Positions 44,738 to 53,737 of a stretch of 64,000 bases of DNA are shown here, one piece after another. Below the pieces are notes generated by a model. It had not been told where the DNA came from, searched no databases, and saw only the letters and a list, made by a program, of their open reading frames with translations. The translations under genes and the position numbers were made by a program. How positions within the stretch are numbered: the first letter of the stretch is position 1; every line of letters starts with the position of its first letter. This stretch comes from Maribellus sp. CM-23 (GTDB lineage Bacteria; Bacteroidota; Bacteroidia; Bacteroidales; Prolixibacteraceae), in NCBI RefSeq assembly GCF_021354595.1, contig NZ_JADWYJ010000002.1, positions 372,001-436,000 of the forward strand, in the 5' to 3' direction.

Positions 44738-47005
44738 TTAATACAACAAGGTTACATTGCCTTGTTGTGTGTGCTTTTTTGATTTAACATCGATGTATTG
44801 AAACACCCAGGTATAAACACCCGCCGGCGCATCATTTCCGTTACTCATCTTGCCGTCCCAGCCTACTAAAGAACTGTTGGATTCAAAAACCGTTTCTCCC
44901 CAGCGGTTATAGATCATCAGTTTGTAACCGTCTTCAACTATCCCTTTTCCGTAAATCCTGAACTCACGGTCTTCCTCCGTTGCGGCATTGGGAGAAAAAG
45001 CATTGGGCGGGAAAAAACGGTCGAAATCAATACCGACAATGCGTACCAGGGTGTCTCTGCAACCAAAATCGTTGGTCACCTCCAAACGCACGTGGAAATC
45101 CCCAATATCATTGTATTTGTGCACCGGATTTTCTTCTTGCGAAGCAGAAGTGTTGTCACCAAAATCCCAGAGAGACGAAATGGCCGCATGGCTGTTATTG
45201 TAAAAACTGATTCCCGGCGAAGTGATCACAGCCACTTCCGGAACGGGGTCGAATGCAGCTACAGGAACAGGATATATACTGACGAGATCGTCCATCACCT
45301 CAAAATTCCGGCAGCCTGTGTTCGACAGTACAGTTAAACTCACATCAAATGTGCGAACGGTATCCGATGGATTAACAAATGAATAAATGGGTTTCTGTTC
45401 CGGAGAGCTGTTTCCATCGCCAAAGTCCCAGGAATAAGAAGTTGCTGACTCAACAGCGGTAGCAACCAGCTGGGTTGAATGAGGCGAGCAACCAATCGGA
45501 TCATCCACCAATACTGAATTCCGGGGAACCACCGAAACCGGTTTCTCAGATGAATCGACACACCCCTGTTCGTTTACTTTCAGGCCAACCGTACGATCCA
45601 TCACACTAAAACCGAGCGGAATTTCCACCTCCATCAGATCAGTTTCCGATGCAAACTCCTCTCCGTTGTAATACCAGGTAAAAATGGCTTCGTTTTTGGT
45701 TATCCCTTCAAACTCCAATTGCAGGTTGTAGCCTTCGCAAGTAGTCTCATCCAGTTCGAATTTTGCTTCCGGTTGGTTATGCACCCCCAGATGAATAGTA
45801 TCGATGTATTCGCAGCCGGATTGCGCAATCATATCCAGTTGAAAAGGATAAGTTCCGAAATCGGGGACGGTAATTGTGGGAGAATACGTATCCCCATCAA
45901 CAACTGAGACACGTGAATCCAACGGCGTCAGGGTTATGGTAGGTTGACCATTGGAAAACGCAATTTTAAACTTCTGCGTCAGTGTGCCGCATAAAAAGGT
46001 ATCCATCTGGTTGTAGTCGAGTTCAGGCGCTTTGCTGTCTTTCACATCCACATAACTGGTGGCCGAAAGTTTTAATTTCGGTTCACCGGGCATACCGCCA
46101 TATTCCACCACATATCCTTGCGCCCGGTAGTACTGTGAACTTGGACCGCCTCCTGCATTGGGAAGATCGTTCCATGATTTTGGAATCGTACCCGGATTCG
46201 CATTAATATGTGCATAATCCTCCCCAATTCCATTGCTCCCGTTTACATTATTGGGTTCCCCGCTGTTCCAATACGAGAAGCTATTATTTACGCGAGAACC
46301 ATTCGGGTAATTTCCCTGCCAGAAATGCGTACCGGCTTCCGGGCCGGTTACCCACATCCACTTTCCTTCTTGTGCTTCATCGGAAGCGCCAATCCATCCC
46401 ACTCCATCAATTTTTGTCCAGATAAAATCATTTTCCGCACTCGATGTTATGGTGGCCAAATATCCCTTCAATCCATAATAATCGGCATTGGCAGCCAAAT
46501 CGCGGGCTTGTTTCCAGGTAACATCCAACTTTGGAATATATTGATAAAAGTGACCGGAATCCGCAGTAAAAGGCAGGTAATCGGCATCGCGTAAACTAAT
46601 GGAAAAAGAACGAATTCCTCCGGTCGGATTCGAAGATACATTCCGGTAATAAACTTTTTTTGCGGCCTCTTCATACGCTTCGTCGGTTCCCACCCCGGTA
46701 ATTTCCAGAGACCCTGTGTTTACATCCCATTTATATTTAAAGGATCCCTCTTTATCAAACTCCAGTAAATCTTCTCCTTTAATGTAATTTGAGATGGAAA
46801 TCTTGATCCCATCACTCTCCTTATTGACCTGGATGTTTTCGATGGTGATTAAAGGAGCCACCGCAACCGGCTCGGCACAATACAACATTACGTTGGTACT
46901 TGGATTCTCAATTACCGGAGGGTCTGCACTTTGGGCCAAAACAAAACCGGCCATCCCCATAAAAATGACAAATTGGAAGAGGAAAGCCGGTTTCAAGAAG
47001 GTCAT
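44738..47005 (-). CDS. T9SS type B substrate with C-type lectin and PKD domains (CHU_C)
   Basis: 755 residues, signal peptide (cut near VLAQ). A C-type lectin-like domain spans about 150-310 (YQYIPKLDVTWKQARDLAAN ... GWIGASDEAQEGKWMWVTG ... YWNSGEPNN). Two PKD domains follow (YSWDFGDGNSSPEQKPI and SLWDFGDNTSASQEENPVH). The end is a gliding motility-associated/CHU_C type B sorting domain (PPNAFSPNA, MIYNRWGETVFES, GWDGKMSNG, PAGVYTWVF). Surface adhesin-like; the two PorP/SprF proteins opposite probably serve it. Confidence 0.9.
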   Translation of the reverse strand: MTFLKPAFLFQFVIFMGMAGFVLAQSADPPVIENPSTNVMLYCAEPVAVAPLITIENIQVNKESDGIKISISNYIKGEDLLEFDKEGSFKYKWDVNTGSLEITGVGTDEAYEEAAKKVYYRNVSSNPTGGIRSFSISLRDADYLPFTADSGHFYQYIPKLDVTWKQARDLAANADYYGLKGYLATITSSAENDFIWTKIDGVGWIGASDEAQEGKWMWVTGPEAGTHFWQGNYPNGSRVNNSFSYWNSGEPNNVNGSNGIGEDYAHINANPGTIPKSWNDLPNAGGGPSSQYYRAQGYVVEYGGMPGEPKLKLSATSYVDVKDSKAPELDYNQMDTFLCGTLTQKFKIAFSNGQPTITLTPLDSRVSVVDGDTYSPTITVPDFGTYPFQLDMIAQSGCEYIDTIHLGVHNQPEAKFELDETTCEGYNLQLEFEGITKNEAIFTWYYNGEEFASETDLMEVEIPLGFSVMDRTVGLKVNEQGCVDSSEKPVSVVPRNSVLVDDPIGCSPHSTQLVATAVESATSYSWDFGDGNSSPEQKPIYSFVNPSDTVRTFDVSLTVLSNTGCRNFEVMDDLVSIYPVPVAAFDPVPEVAVITSPGISFYNNSHAAISSLWDFGDNTSASQEENPVHKYNDIGDFHVRLEVTNDFGCRDTLVRIVGIDFDRFFPPNAFSPNAATEEDREFRIYGKGIVEDGYKLMIYNRWGETVFESNSSLVGWDGKMSNGNDAPAGVYTWVFQYIDVKSKKHTQQGNVTLLY
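44743..44768. other. Hairpin in the 3' end of the CHU_C gene
   Basis: ACAACAAGG at 44743-44751 pairs with CCTTGTTGT at 44760-44768 across an 8-nt loop, inside the last codons. It may help end the minus-strand transcript; no T-run follows. Confidence 0.45.
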
Positions 47006-47016
47006 TGTATAATTTC

Positions 47017-48006
47017 TTATTTTTTATTGGAAAAATACTTCATGAACTGCGAACGCTCGTACAACAACGGATCAGGAATGTTCTTGTACGACAGTCTTCC
47101 CCTGAAATCGTCCACCGTTTTAAAGTTCCATTTTTTCATAAAAGCAGTCATGTCTTCCAGCATTTTCGGAACAACACCCACCCCGTTTACATACAGCGAT
47201 GAACAAAGCTGGGCAACTTTGGCACCGGCCAGCAATTGTTTAAGAACGCCATCGCCATCGTGAATACCCGTAGATGCGGCAATATCGAGGTTACTAACTG
47301 CTGATGAAACAATACCTACCCAACGCAGACTTCTGCGAATATCTGCCGGAGAACTAAAAACTTCAGAAGCCGTCAGTTCCAGTGTTTCAAGATTAATATC
47401 CGGTTCGTAAAAACGGTTAAACATTACAATACCCGCAGCGCCGTTGGCTTTCAGTTTATCGGCCATACCAATGATGTTGCTGTGGTGCAATCCGAATTTT
47501 ACCGACACCGGAATGGATACTTCCGACTTTACTTTTTTCAGCACATCGAGATACAATTGCTCAACCACACCGGGTTTCTCGTTGCGATCGGTTGGCAGGT
47601 AAAAAATATTCAGTTCGATGGCATCGGCACCGGCTTCTTCAAAATCCCGGGCAAAACTGGTCCACTCAGCCGAGCTCACACAGTTAATGCTTGCAATAAT
47701 TGGCACATCCACTGCTTCTTTGGCTTTCTTCACCAACTCCAGGTGTTTGGTAACCGTATTATCACGCAGGTAATTCTTTATGTAATCCTCCGCCTCGGGG
47801 TACGAAGTATTCTGCTGGTCTTTGCTCAGCATATTGGTTACTTCGTTGTTGATCTGCTCCTCGAAAATCGATTTCAGCACAATAGCGCCAATACCGGCTT
47901 CGGCCAGTTCTTTTATTTTTTCTACTGAACTCGTTAAACCCGAGCTGGCTGCCACAAGCGGATTTTTCAATTTCAATCCCAGGTATGTTGTTTCAAGATT
48001 TACCAT
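47017..48006 (-). CDS. Dihydroorotate dehydrogenase-like protein
   Basis: 329 residues, TIM-barrel flavoprotein of the DHODH family (class 1-like). KNPLVAASSGLTSSVEKI is the flavin-binding start, IASINCVSSAEW and VSVKFGLHHSNI are inner strands, and SSAVSNLDIAASTGIHDGDG is the phosphate-binding end. Whether it acts on dihydroorotate or is one of the related proteins of unknown substrate cannot be decided. It ends 11 bp before the CHU_C start. Confidence 0.85.
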   Translation of the reverse strand: MVNLETTYLGLKLKNPLVAASSGLTSSVEKIKELAEAGIGAIVLKSIFEEQINNEVTNMLSKDQQNTSYPEAEDYIKNYLRDNTVTKHLELVKKAKEAVDVPIIASINCVSSAEWTSFARDFEEAGADAIELNIFYLPTDRNEKPGVVEQLYLDVLKKVKSEVSIPVSVKFGLHHSNIIGMADKLKANGAAGIVMFNRFYEPDINLETLELTASEVFSSPADIRRSLRWVGIVSSAVSNLDIAASTGIHDGDGVLKQLLAGAKVAQLCSSLYVNGVGVVPKMLEDMTAFMKKWNFKTVDDFRGRLSYKNIPDPLLYERSQFMKYFSNKK

Positions 48007-48070
48007 CGAATTTTGTTTAAATGATTATTTCCTACACCCAACTTTTTGCCAGGCGAAAAAGTATCGAAAT

Positions 48071-48751
48071 TTAGTTTTTATTTTGATAATTCCTTTCTCC
48101 AAAAATTTTGCTTCCCACCCGAATCATTGTACTTCCTTCTTCAATCGCAAGCGGGTAATCGTCTGACATGCCCATCGAAATTTCACGGAACGAATCGGCT
48201 CCCGAAAAATATTTATTTTTCAGAACAGAAAAAATATTGTGCAACACACGAAACTCTTTTCTGATCTGATTTTCATCATCAGTATAGGTAGCCATCCCCA
48301 TTACTCCGGCAATTTCAACGTTTTGAAGCTTCTGCACTTCGCCTGTATCCAGCATTTCAACGGCTTCCTCCACCGAGAGGCCAAACTTGGTGCTCTCTTC
48401 AGCAATATGAAACTGCAGCAGACACCGAATGGTCCGCTTGTTTTTCGCAGCCTCCTTGTCGATCGTCTTCAGTAACTTCAGCGAATCCACACCATGGATC
48501 AGACTCACAAAAGGAGCCATGTACTTCACCTTGTTCGTTTGCGGGTGCCCGATAAAATGCCACTCAATATCTTTGGGCAGCTCCTCGTATTTTTGGGCTA
48601 AATCCTGTACTTTGTTCTCACCAAAAACACGCTGCCCGGCCTGGTAAGCCTCCAGAATATCCTCGTTGGGCTTGGTTTTCGAAACAGCTACCAACTGCAC
48701 ACCGGGCGGTAATCCTTTTTTTAGTTCCAGTAAATTATTCGCAATCTCCAT
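48071..48751 (-). CDS. YggS-family pyridoxal phosphate homeostasis protein
   Basis: 226 residues, PLP-binding alanine-racemase-like fold without racemase activity. The PLP lysine is in VAVSKTKPNED (Lys25), followed by GENKVQDL and EWHFIGHPQTNKVKY (the family's WHFIGxLQxNK with His-Pro in place of Leu-Gln), and the C-terminal phosphate contact SMGMSDDYPLAIEEGSTMIR. The frame extends to 48823, but Met at 48751 fits the family length. Confidence 0.92.
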   Translation of the reverse strand: MEIANNLLELKKGLPPGVQLVAVSKTKPNEDILEAYQAGQRVFGENKVQDLAQKYEELPKDIEWHFIGHPQTNKVKYMAPFVSLIHGVDSLKLLKTIDKEAAKNKRTIRCLLQFHIAEESTKFGLSVEEAVEMLDTGEVQKLQNVEIAGVMGMATYTDDENQIRKEFRVLHNIFSVLKNKYFSGADSFREISMGMSDDYPLAIEEGSTMIRVGSKIFGERNYQNKN

Positions 48752-48841
48752 CCTTTCGGGAATTTGCTGTAAAAATAGCAATATTGCAGAGAATCGGCGA
48801 GGATCGGCAGAAGGAATTTGCAATGAACTGCGAGCTTCAAA

Positions 48842-49014
48842 GATTGCTTCTCCGTCATTTGACGGATCGCAATGACTCTGTTTTTATTTTTGTTCAGCAG
48901 CGGACGTGCAGTGCCGTGCCCAAACATATCATGTACTGTCCGCTGCATAGTACTTTTCTATCGAACGTTATGGCGAGGAATCCATCCCGTTTTGACGGAC
49001 GGATTCCGAAGCCA
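48842..49014. repeat. Cluster of three palindromes between yggS and pabB
   Basis: Palindrome 1: 48843-48874 (ATTGC...GCAAT outside TCCGTCA/TGACGGA). Palindrome 2: GCAGCGGAC at 48897 with GTCCGCTGC at 48938. Palindrome 3: 48971-49014 (TGGC, GGAATCC, CCGT with their complements). Palindromes 1 and 3 resemble REP-like sequences dispersed in bacterial genomes. Confidence 0.6.
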
Positions 49015-49130
49015 ACTGCGTGCTGCGTGGTTTCAATCAATAACAATCCCTGAAATACATAAACTGCTACACGGCATCACTGCAACACCCCGTTCATTAT
49101 TATGCTAATACAAAATCCCGTAAGCTTTTT

Positions 49131-49138
49131 TATCTTTG
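49131..49138 (+). promoter_or_regulatory. Probable -7 box of the pabBC promoter
   Basis: TATCTTTG, an exact TAnnTTTG match, 10 bp before the pabB ATG; the predicted leader is only a few nucleotides. Confidence 0.5.
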
Positions 49139-49148
49139 CGCCCGCAAG

Positions 49149-50120
49149 ATGGATATCAGGGAGGAAATAGGACAGCAAATGAATGCTTTGGGAAGTAAGG
49201 GAGAAGCCTTTGTTTTCCTGATCGACTTTGAAGAAAAGGAAGCCATTATTTTGCCGCCTGGTGACGATTCTCAGCTGCTCTGGCAGGCGGGACAGAAAGC
49301 TAACTTCACGCCGAAGAAGCCGGACTCCACTATAGAAAAATGGGAAACACATCCCGTCTCTTTTGAGGATTACCAAAAAGGCTTTGACCGGGTGCAATAC
49401 CACATTCACAACGGTGACACCTATTTACTCAACTACACCCGCCCTACCTCCATCAACTGCAACCTTTCGCTCGAAGAAATTTTCCACCTGAGTTCAGCCC
49501 GCTACAAGCTTCTGCTAAAAGATAGGTTTGTGTGCTTTTCGCCCGAAACCTTTGTGCAGATCAGGCAGGGCAAAATCGCTTCTTTCCCGATGAAGGGAAC
49601 CATCGATGCCGATTGCGAGGATGCACAGGAAGAATTACTGAAAGATTCGAAAGAACTGGCCGAGCACAACACCATTGTAGACCTGATACGCAACGACCTG
49701 AGCCTGGTGGCCGAAAACGTGACGGTAGAAAAATTCCGTTACCTCGACCGCATTAAAACCAGTCAGCGCGATTTGTGGCAGGTGAGCTCAAAAATTACCG
49801 GCGATCTTCCCGTGAATTATGCCCAAAGCATCGGCGATATCCTTTTTACACTCCTCCCTGCAGGGTCGATTTCGGGAGCGCCTAAAAAGAAAACCGTGGA
49901 GATCATCCGGGCAGCTGAAAATTACCAGCGCGGTTTTTACACCGGTATTTTCGGTTATTTCGATGGCCACAATCTCGACAGTTGTGTACTCATCCGCTAC
50001 ATCGAAAATGAAAACGGGCAACTGGTGTACAAAAGCGGAGGCGGAATTACATTTATGAGCGACGCAGAAAAAGAATACGAAGAACTTTTAAAAAAAGTGT
50101 ATGTCCCAATTATTGATTGA
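49149..50120 (+). CDS. pabB: Aminodeoxychorismate synthase component I
   Basis: 323 residues, chorismate-binding enzyme that aminates chorismate for p-aminobenzoate and folate. Conserved segments: FPMKGTIDAD, HNTIVDLIRNDLS, LLPAGSISGAPKKKT and GFYTGIFGYF. The length fits the short form lacking the N-terminal part of E. coli PabB. Its stop overlaps the lyase gene by 20 bp. The glutamine amidotransferase (pabA) is not in the window. Confidence 0.92.
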   Translation: MDIREEIGQQMNALGSKGEAFVFLIDFEEKEAIILPPGDDSQLLWQAGQKANFTPKKPDSTIEKWETHPVSFEDYQKGFDRVQYHIHNGDTYLLNYTRPTSINCNLSLEEIFHLSSARYKLLLKDRFVCFSPETFVQIRQGKIASFPMKGTIDADCEDAQEELLKDSKELAEHNTIVDLIRNDLSLVAENVTVEKFRYLDRIKTSQRDLWQVSSKITGDLPVNYAQSIGDILFTLLPAGSISGAPKKKTVEIIRAAENYQRGFYTGIFGYFDGHNLDSCVLIRYIENENGQLVYKSGGGITFMSDAEKEYEELLKKVYVPIID

Positions 50121-50703
50121 AACCATTAAGTCTCTGAATGGAGAACTTTATAACCTCCCCTACCACCAAAGCCGCTTTAACCTGGTCAGGAAAAACTTCC
50201 TGGGCTGTACCGATACTGTTTTACTCAAAGACCAGATTCAGGTACCCGATGAATGTAAAAACGGCCTGTTTAAATGCCGCGTTTTATATTCGGAACAAAT
50301 TGAAAAGATCGAGTTTTTACCGCATGAATACAGGACGATCCAATGTCTGCAAGTAGTAAAAAACGATACGATCGATTATGCCTACAAATACGCCGACCGC
50401 GAAAAGCTCACTGAGCTGTTTATCCAGAGAGGTGATTGCGACGATATCCTGATTGTAAAAAACAACTGTATTACCGATAGCTACACAGCCAACCCGGTAT
50501 TTTTTGACGGCAACGAATGGTGGACACCCGACACGCCTCTTTTACCCGGTACTCAACGTGCCCGCCTGCTTTCGGAAGGAAAACTAAAGGTTTGCCGCAT
50601 TACACTCGACGACCTGGGAAAATATTCAAAAATAGGCTTGATCAACGCCCTCCAGGAGATCGACAATATGCCGTTGATGGATGTTGAAAACATTCGGCGC
50701 TAG
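50101..50703 (+). CDS. pabC: Aminotransferase class IV, probable 4-amino-4-deoxychorismate lyase
   Basis: 200 residues, PLP fold type IV, shorter than E. coli PabC (269). It would release pyruvate from aminodeoxychorismate to give p-aminobenzoate. Visible are LPYHQSRFNLVRKN, the lysine candidate in YAYKYADREKL, DILIVKNNCITDSYTANPVFF and TPLLPGTQRARLL. The role follows mainly from the 20-bp overlap with pabB. Confidence 0.85.
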   Translation: MSQLLIETIKSLNGELYNLPYHQSRFNLVRKNFLGCTDTVLLKDQIQVPDECKNGLFKCRVLYSEQIEKIEFLPHEYRTIQCLQVVKNDTIDYAYKYADREKLTELFIQRGDCDDILIVKNNCITDSYTANPVFFDGNEWWTPDTPLLPGTQRARLLSEGKLKVCRITLDDLGKYSKIGLINALQEIDNMPLMDVENIRR

Positions 50704-50904
50704 CACCGTTGTTAAAATTTCCGTCCAGCAGGAGCAATAGAAGATCTTCTCTCAGACAATGTAAAATGTATCAGCCAGGTCTCTGCTTACAAAAGAGCCG
50801 GATGATTTCCGAGGCAAAATAGGATGTGGATTCATTGAGCATTTGGGCTACAATGGCTATATTCGCGGGTCAAAGACGCTGAAGTACCATAAATCAACTA
50901 AAAA

Positions 50905-52320
50905 ATGAGAAAAATATTTTTCCTGGCTATTGTCGGCTCCCTACTTTTTACGATTGGATGCTCTCCAAAGAATTCCGCTCAGAAACCCAATGTAATTCTG
51001 ATATTTATCGACGACATGGGCTGGTCCGACCTTTCGTGCTTTGGCAATACCGACGCCCAAACACCCAATATCGACAAGCTGGCTTCGGAAGGTATTTGTT
51101 TCGAACAGTTTTATGTGAATGCCCCGATATGTTCTCCGTCGCGGGTAGCCATTTCAACCGGAACCTATCCACAACGCTGGAATATTACCTCTTACCTCGA
51201 ATTCAGCCAGCGAAACAAGGAACGCGGCATGGCCAACTGGCTCAGCACTTCGGCTCCTATGCTGGCACGAGATCTCCACGATGCCGGCTACACTACGGGG
51301 CATTTTGGGAAATGGCACATGGGTGGACAACGCGATGTAACAGACGCCCCGCCCATTAGCGATTATGGTTTCGACCAGTCGCTCACCAACTTTGAAGGAA
51401 TGGGGGCCAAACTGCTTCCCCTAACTAAAGATGAAACCGGGAAAGTGGGACGTATTTGGGAAGGAGCGGAAAAACTGGGACAGCCTTTTACCTGGATGCA
51501 ACGTTCTGAAATTACAACCGGCTTTATTGATTCAGCTATTCAATTTATCGGTAAGGCCGAACAAGCACAGCAACCTTTTTATGTAAATATTTGGCCCGAT
51601 GATGTACACAGCCCCTTCTGGCCACCTTATGAAGAATACGGGCTGGCAAAAGAAGCCGGAAAAAGAGGCTTGTACCTGGCCGTACTCGAAGCCATGGACC
51701 AGCAGTTTGGCAAATTGTTCGACTACATTCAAAACAATGAAAACCTTCGCAACAATACCCTGATTTTGTTCTGTTCGGACAATGGGCCGGAAAAAGGAGC
51801 CGGAAGAGCCGGTAATCTGAAAGGCTACAAAGCACATTTGTACGAAGGAGGAATCCGCTCTTCGTTAATTGCCTGGGGGCCCGGATTTATGGAAGAAAAA
51901 ATACAGGGAACCAGAAACAAGGAATCTGTTTTTTCTGCCATTGACATTCGCCCGTCCCTGCTTGAGTTCACAGGAACCGGCAAGCCCGAAAATTCGCTTT
52001 GCGATGGTGAAAACCTTGTGGGAACCCTGCTGGGAGAATCTGCTGCTTCGCGACAGATGCCTATTTTTTACAGCCGCCCGCCCGACAGAAAGAAGTTTTA
52101 CGGATTTGACAGCCTCCCCGACCTGGCTGTTCGTGAAGGCGACTGGAAACTATTGTGCGATTACGACGGAAGCCGTCCGGAGTTGTACAACATTGTTTCA
52201 GACCCGGGAGAAAACAACAACCTTGCTGCCGCATATCCTGAAAAAGTAAGGGAACTGGCAGAAAAAGTAACATCGTGGTACCGCTCAATGCCCTGCAGTA
52301 CGGCGCCCATATCCGATTGA
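50905..52320 (+). CDS. Sulfatase (S1 family) lipoprotein
   Basis: 471 residues. Lipobox FTIGC (Cys19). The formylglycine site is PICSPSR with Cys76, so it needs an external maturase (anSME or FGE), none of which is in the window. Metal-binding aspartates are in FIDDMGW and in CSDNGPE; HFGKWHMGG is also conserved. It removes sulfate esters from glycans in the periplasm or at the cell surface. The fucosidase pair nearby suggests sulfated fucose-containing substrates. Confidence 0.92.
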   Translation: MRKIFFLAIVGSLLFTIGCSPKNSAQKPNVILIFIDDMGWSDLSCFGNTDAQTPNIDKLASEGICFEQFYVNAPICSPSRVAISTGTYPQRWNITSYLEFSQRNKERGMANWLSTSAPMLARDLHDAGYTTGHFGKWHMGGQRDVTDAPPISDYGFDQSLTNFEGMGAKLLPLTKDETGKVGRIWEGAEKLGQPFTWMQRSEITTGFIDSAIQFIGKAEQAQQPFYVNIWPDDVHSPFWPPYEEYGLAKEAGKRGLYLAVLEAMDQQFGKLFDYIQNNENLRNNTLILFCSDNGPEKGAGRAGNLKGYKAHLYEGGIRSSLIAWGPGFMEEKIQGTRNKESVFSAIDIRPSLLEFTGTGKPENSLCDGENLVGTLLGESAASRQMPIFYSRPPDRKKFYGFDSLPDLAVREGDWKLLCDYDGSRPELYNIVSDPGENNNLAAAYPEKVRELAEKVTSWYRSMPCSTAPISD

Positions 52321-52392
52321 TGAGCGTGGAAAACATCAGAAGCTAACAAATGGCTTTCGCAACCGGTAACCCGGAATTTTCGCCATTGGCGT

Positions 52393-53544
52393 CTACCAGT
52401 TAAAAGGCGTTATTACCACACCGGTTTCAATCCAGTCGGCACTAGTTCCGTGACGTGTTTTCAAGCCCAGTTGCAGATCCAGGTGTTTTGTCCAGTCAAA
52501 CCGCAATGCAGGCCGTAAAAACAACGGGTCTTTTCCTTTGTCGTCTCCCAGGTAGGTTCCAACTTCCAGCAAAATAGCCAATCTCCAAAAATGAAAGGCT
52601 GCACCGCCATGAACACCTAACAGATTTTGATCCCCGGATTTTGGATACCTGGGCATCAAACTCTCATCCCTAAAAAAATCGAATCCGGCTAAAAAGGAAA
52701 GCATTGTATTATAACGGTATTCATAATCCAATACACCGGAATAAGCCAAATAACGGTTCACACCAACAATACCATCCTCCGCATAATTCTGCACGGTTCC
52801 CATGGCGGCATAAAATGAAACGCTATTCTGACCAATCAATTCATTGGCCTGTTTAGGAATCCGTTTTCGGCGTGCCTCCACAACGGTTTTGGGATACGGA
52901 GCCGGATCCACCTGTTTTTGTAAGCGGTTGTAATGGTAGCGGAGCCCCACGTTTAAGCCCAACATATTCAGGCCCCAGTTTGGCACAAAAGTCCTTCCGT
53001 TGGAGAAATGCGTGATATCGATTCCATAGATCAAATCAAGCTCGCGGGTAAGCTGGTACGAAAAACCGGCATGCATGTTAAAGTAGACGGCAAAACGCGA
53101 TCCGATGGCATCGTTCAGTGGGTTTGTCGCTTCGTTGTATGGCTGAAGGTTATAGGTTAAGCCAAAAGCCGGACTTATCTCAAACACATTACGCCGATGG
53201 GGTTTGCTGGTTTGAAAAGTCATCCACCCAAATATGGCATTAGGATTTCCAAAAATATCGGCATTACCGATGTTACCGCTGTAAAGCCCGATACCATACA
53301 TCGGCTGGCCATATTTAGCCGACCATTCCGATTCGCTGTCCGACTGCCACCCATAACGAATTTCGCCGGATGAGTAGCCATCTTTGAGAAATTCATCCAA
53401 ACTTTCCCCGCCATACAAATGGGAACCACTGTGACCTCTCAGTTCAATAATTCTAAACTTGTTGGATTGCCCCATCAAACTTCCTGTCATCAGCAGAAAG
53501 AGCCCCGTTAGCATCCAAATCCGTCGATTCAAATTCAATCGCAT
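52393..53544 (-). CDS. PagL-like lipid A deacylase (acyloxyacyl hydrolase)
   Basis: 383 residues with a signal peptide (cut near SLMGQ) and a beta-barrel. The PagL hallmark is visible at about 180: DITHFSNGRTFVPNWGLNM, with the His-x-Ser-Asn catalytic pair. PagL removes the 3-acyl chain of lipid A in the outer membrane. The protein is about twice the length of Pseudomonas PagL because of a C-terminal extension of barrel-like strands. Confidence 0.82.
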   Translation of the reverse strand: MRLNLNRRIWMLTGLFLLMTGSLMGQSNKFRIIELRGHSGSHLYGGESLDEFLKDGYSSGEIRYGWQSDSESEWSAKYGQPMYGIGLYSGNIGNADIFGNPNAIFGWMTFQTSKPHRRNVFEISPAFGLTYNLQPYNEATNPLNDAIGSRFAVYFNMHAGFSYQLTRELDLIYGIDITHFSNGRTFVPNWGLNMLGLNVGLRYHYNRLQKQVDPAPYPKTVVEARRKRIPKQANELIGQNSVSFYAAMGTVQNYAEDGIVGVNRYLAYSGVLDYEYRYNTMLSFLAGFDFFRDESLMPRYPKSGDQNLLGVHGGAAFHFWRLAILLEVGTYLGDDKGKDPLFLRPALRFDWTKHLDLQLGLKTRHGTSADWIETGVVITPFNW

Positions 53545-53737
53545 GCTGACTTTATTTTTGTTCTGTTTTCAGAATGGCCGCTATTCCCAAGCACCAAACA
53601 GAAATTCAAAGATAGAGGTTTTCGGTTTTTGAGTCCATACTTCATTCCATAAAAAACCCTCGTTCCGGGTTACCCCAATCTGTGTACTTACTATTTTGAA
53701 GGTCGATATAAACAGCAATTGAGTGAACCGGATTTTA

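Noticed and set aside
48784..49108. Plus-strand frames of 78 and 89 codons upstream of pabB
   Set aside because: They read through three palindromes and the pabB promoter box; the encoded sequences look random.
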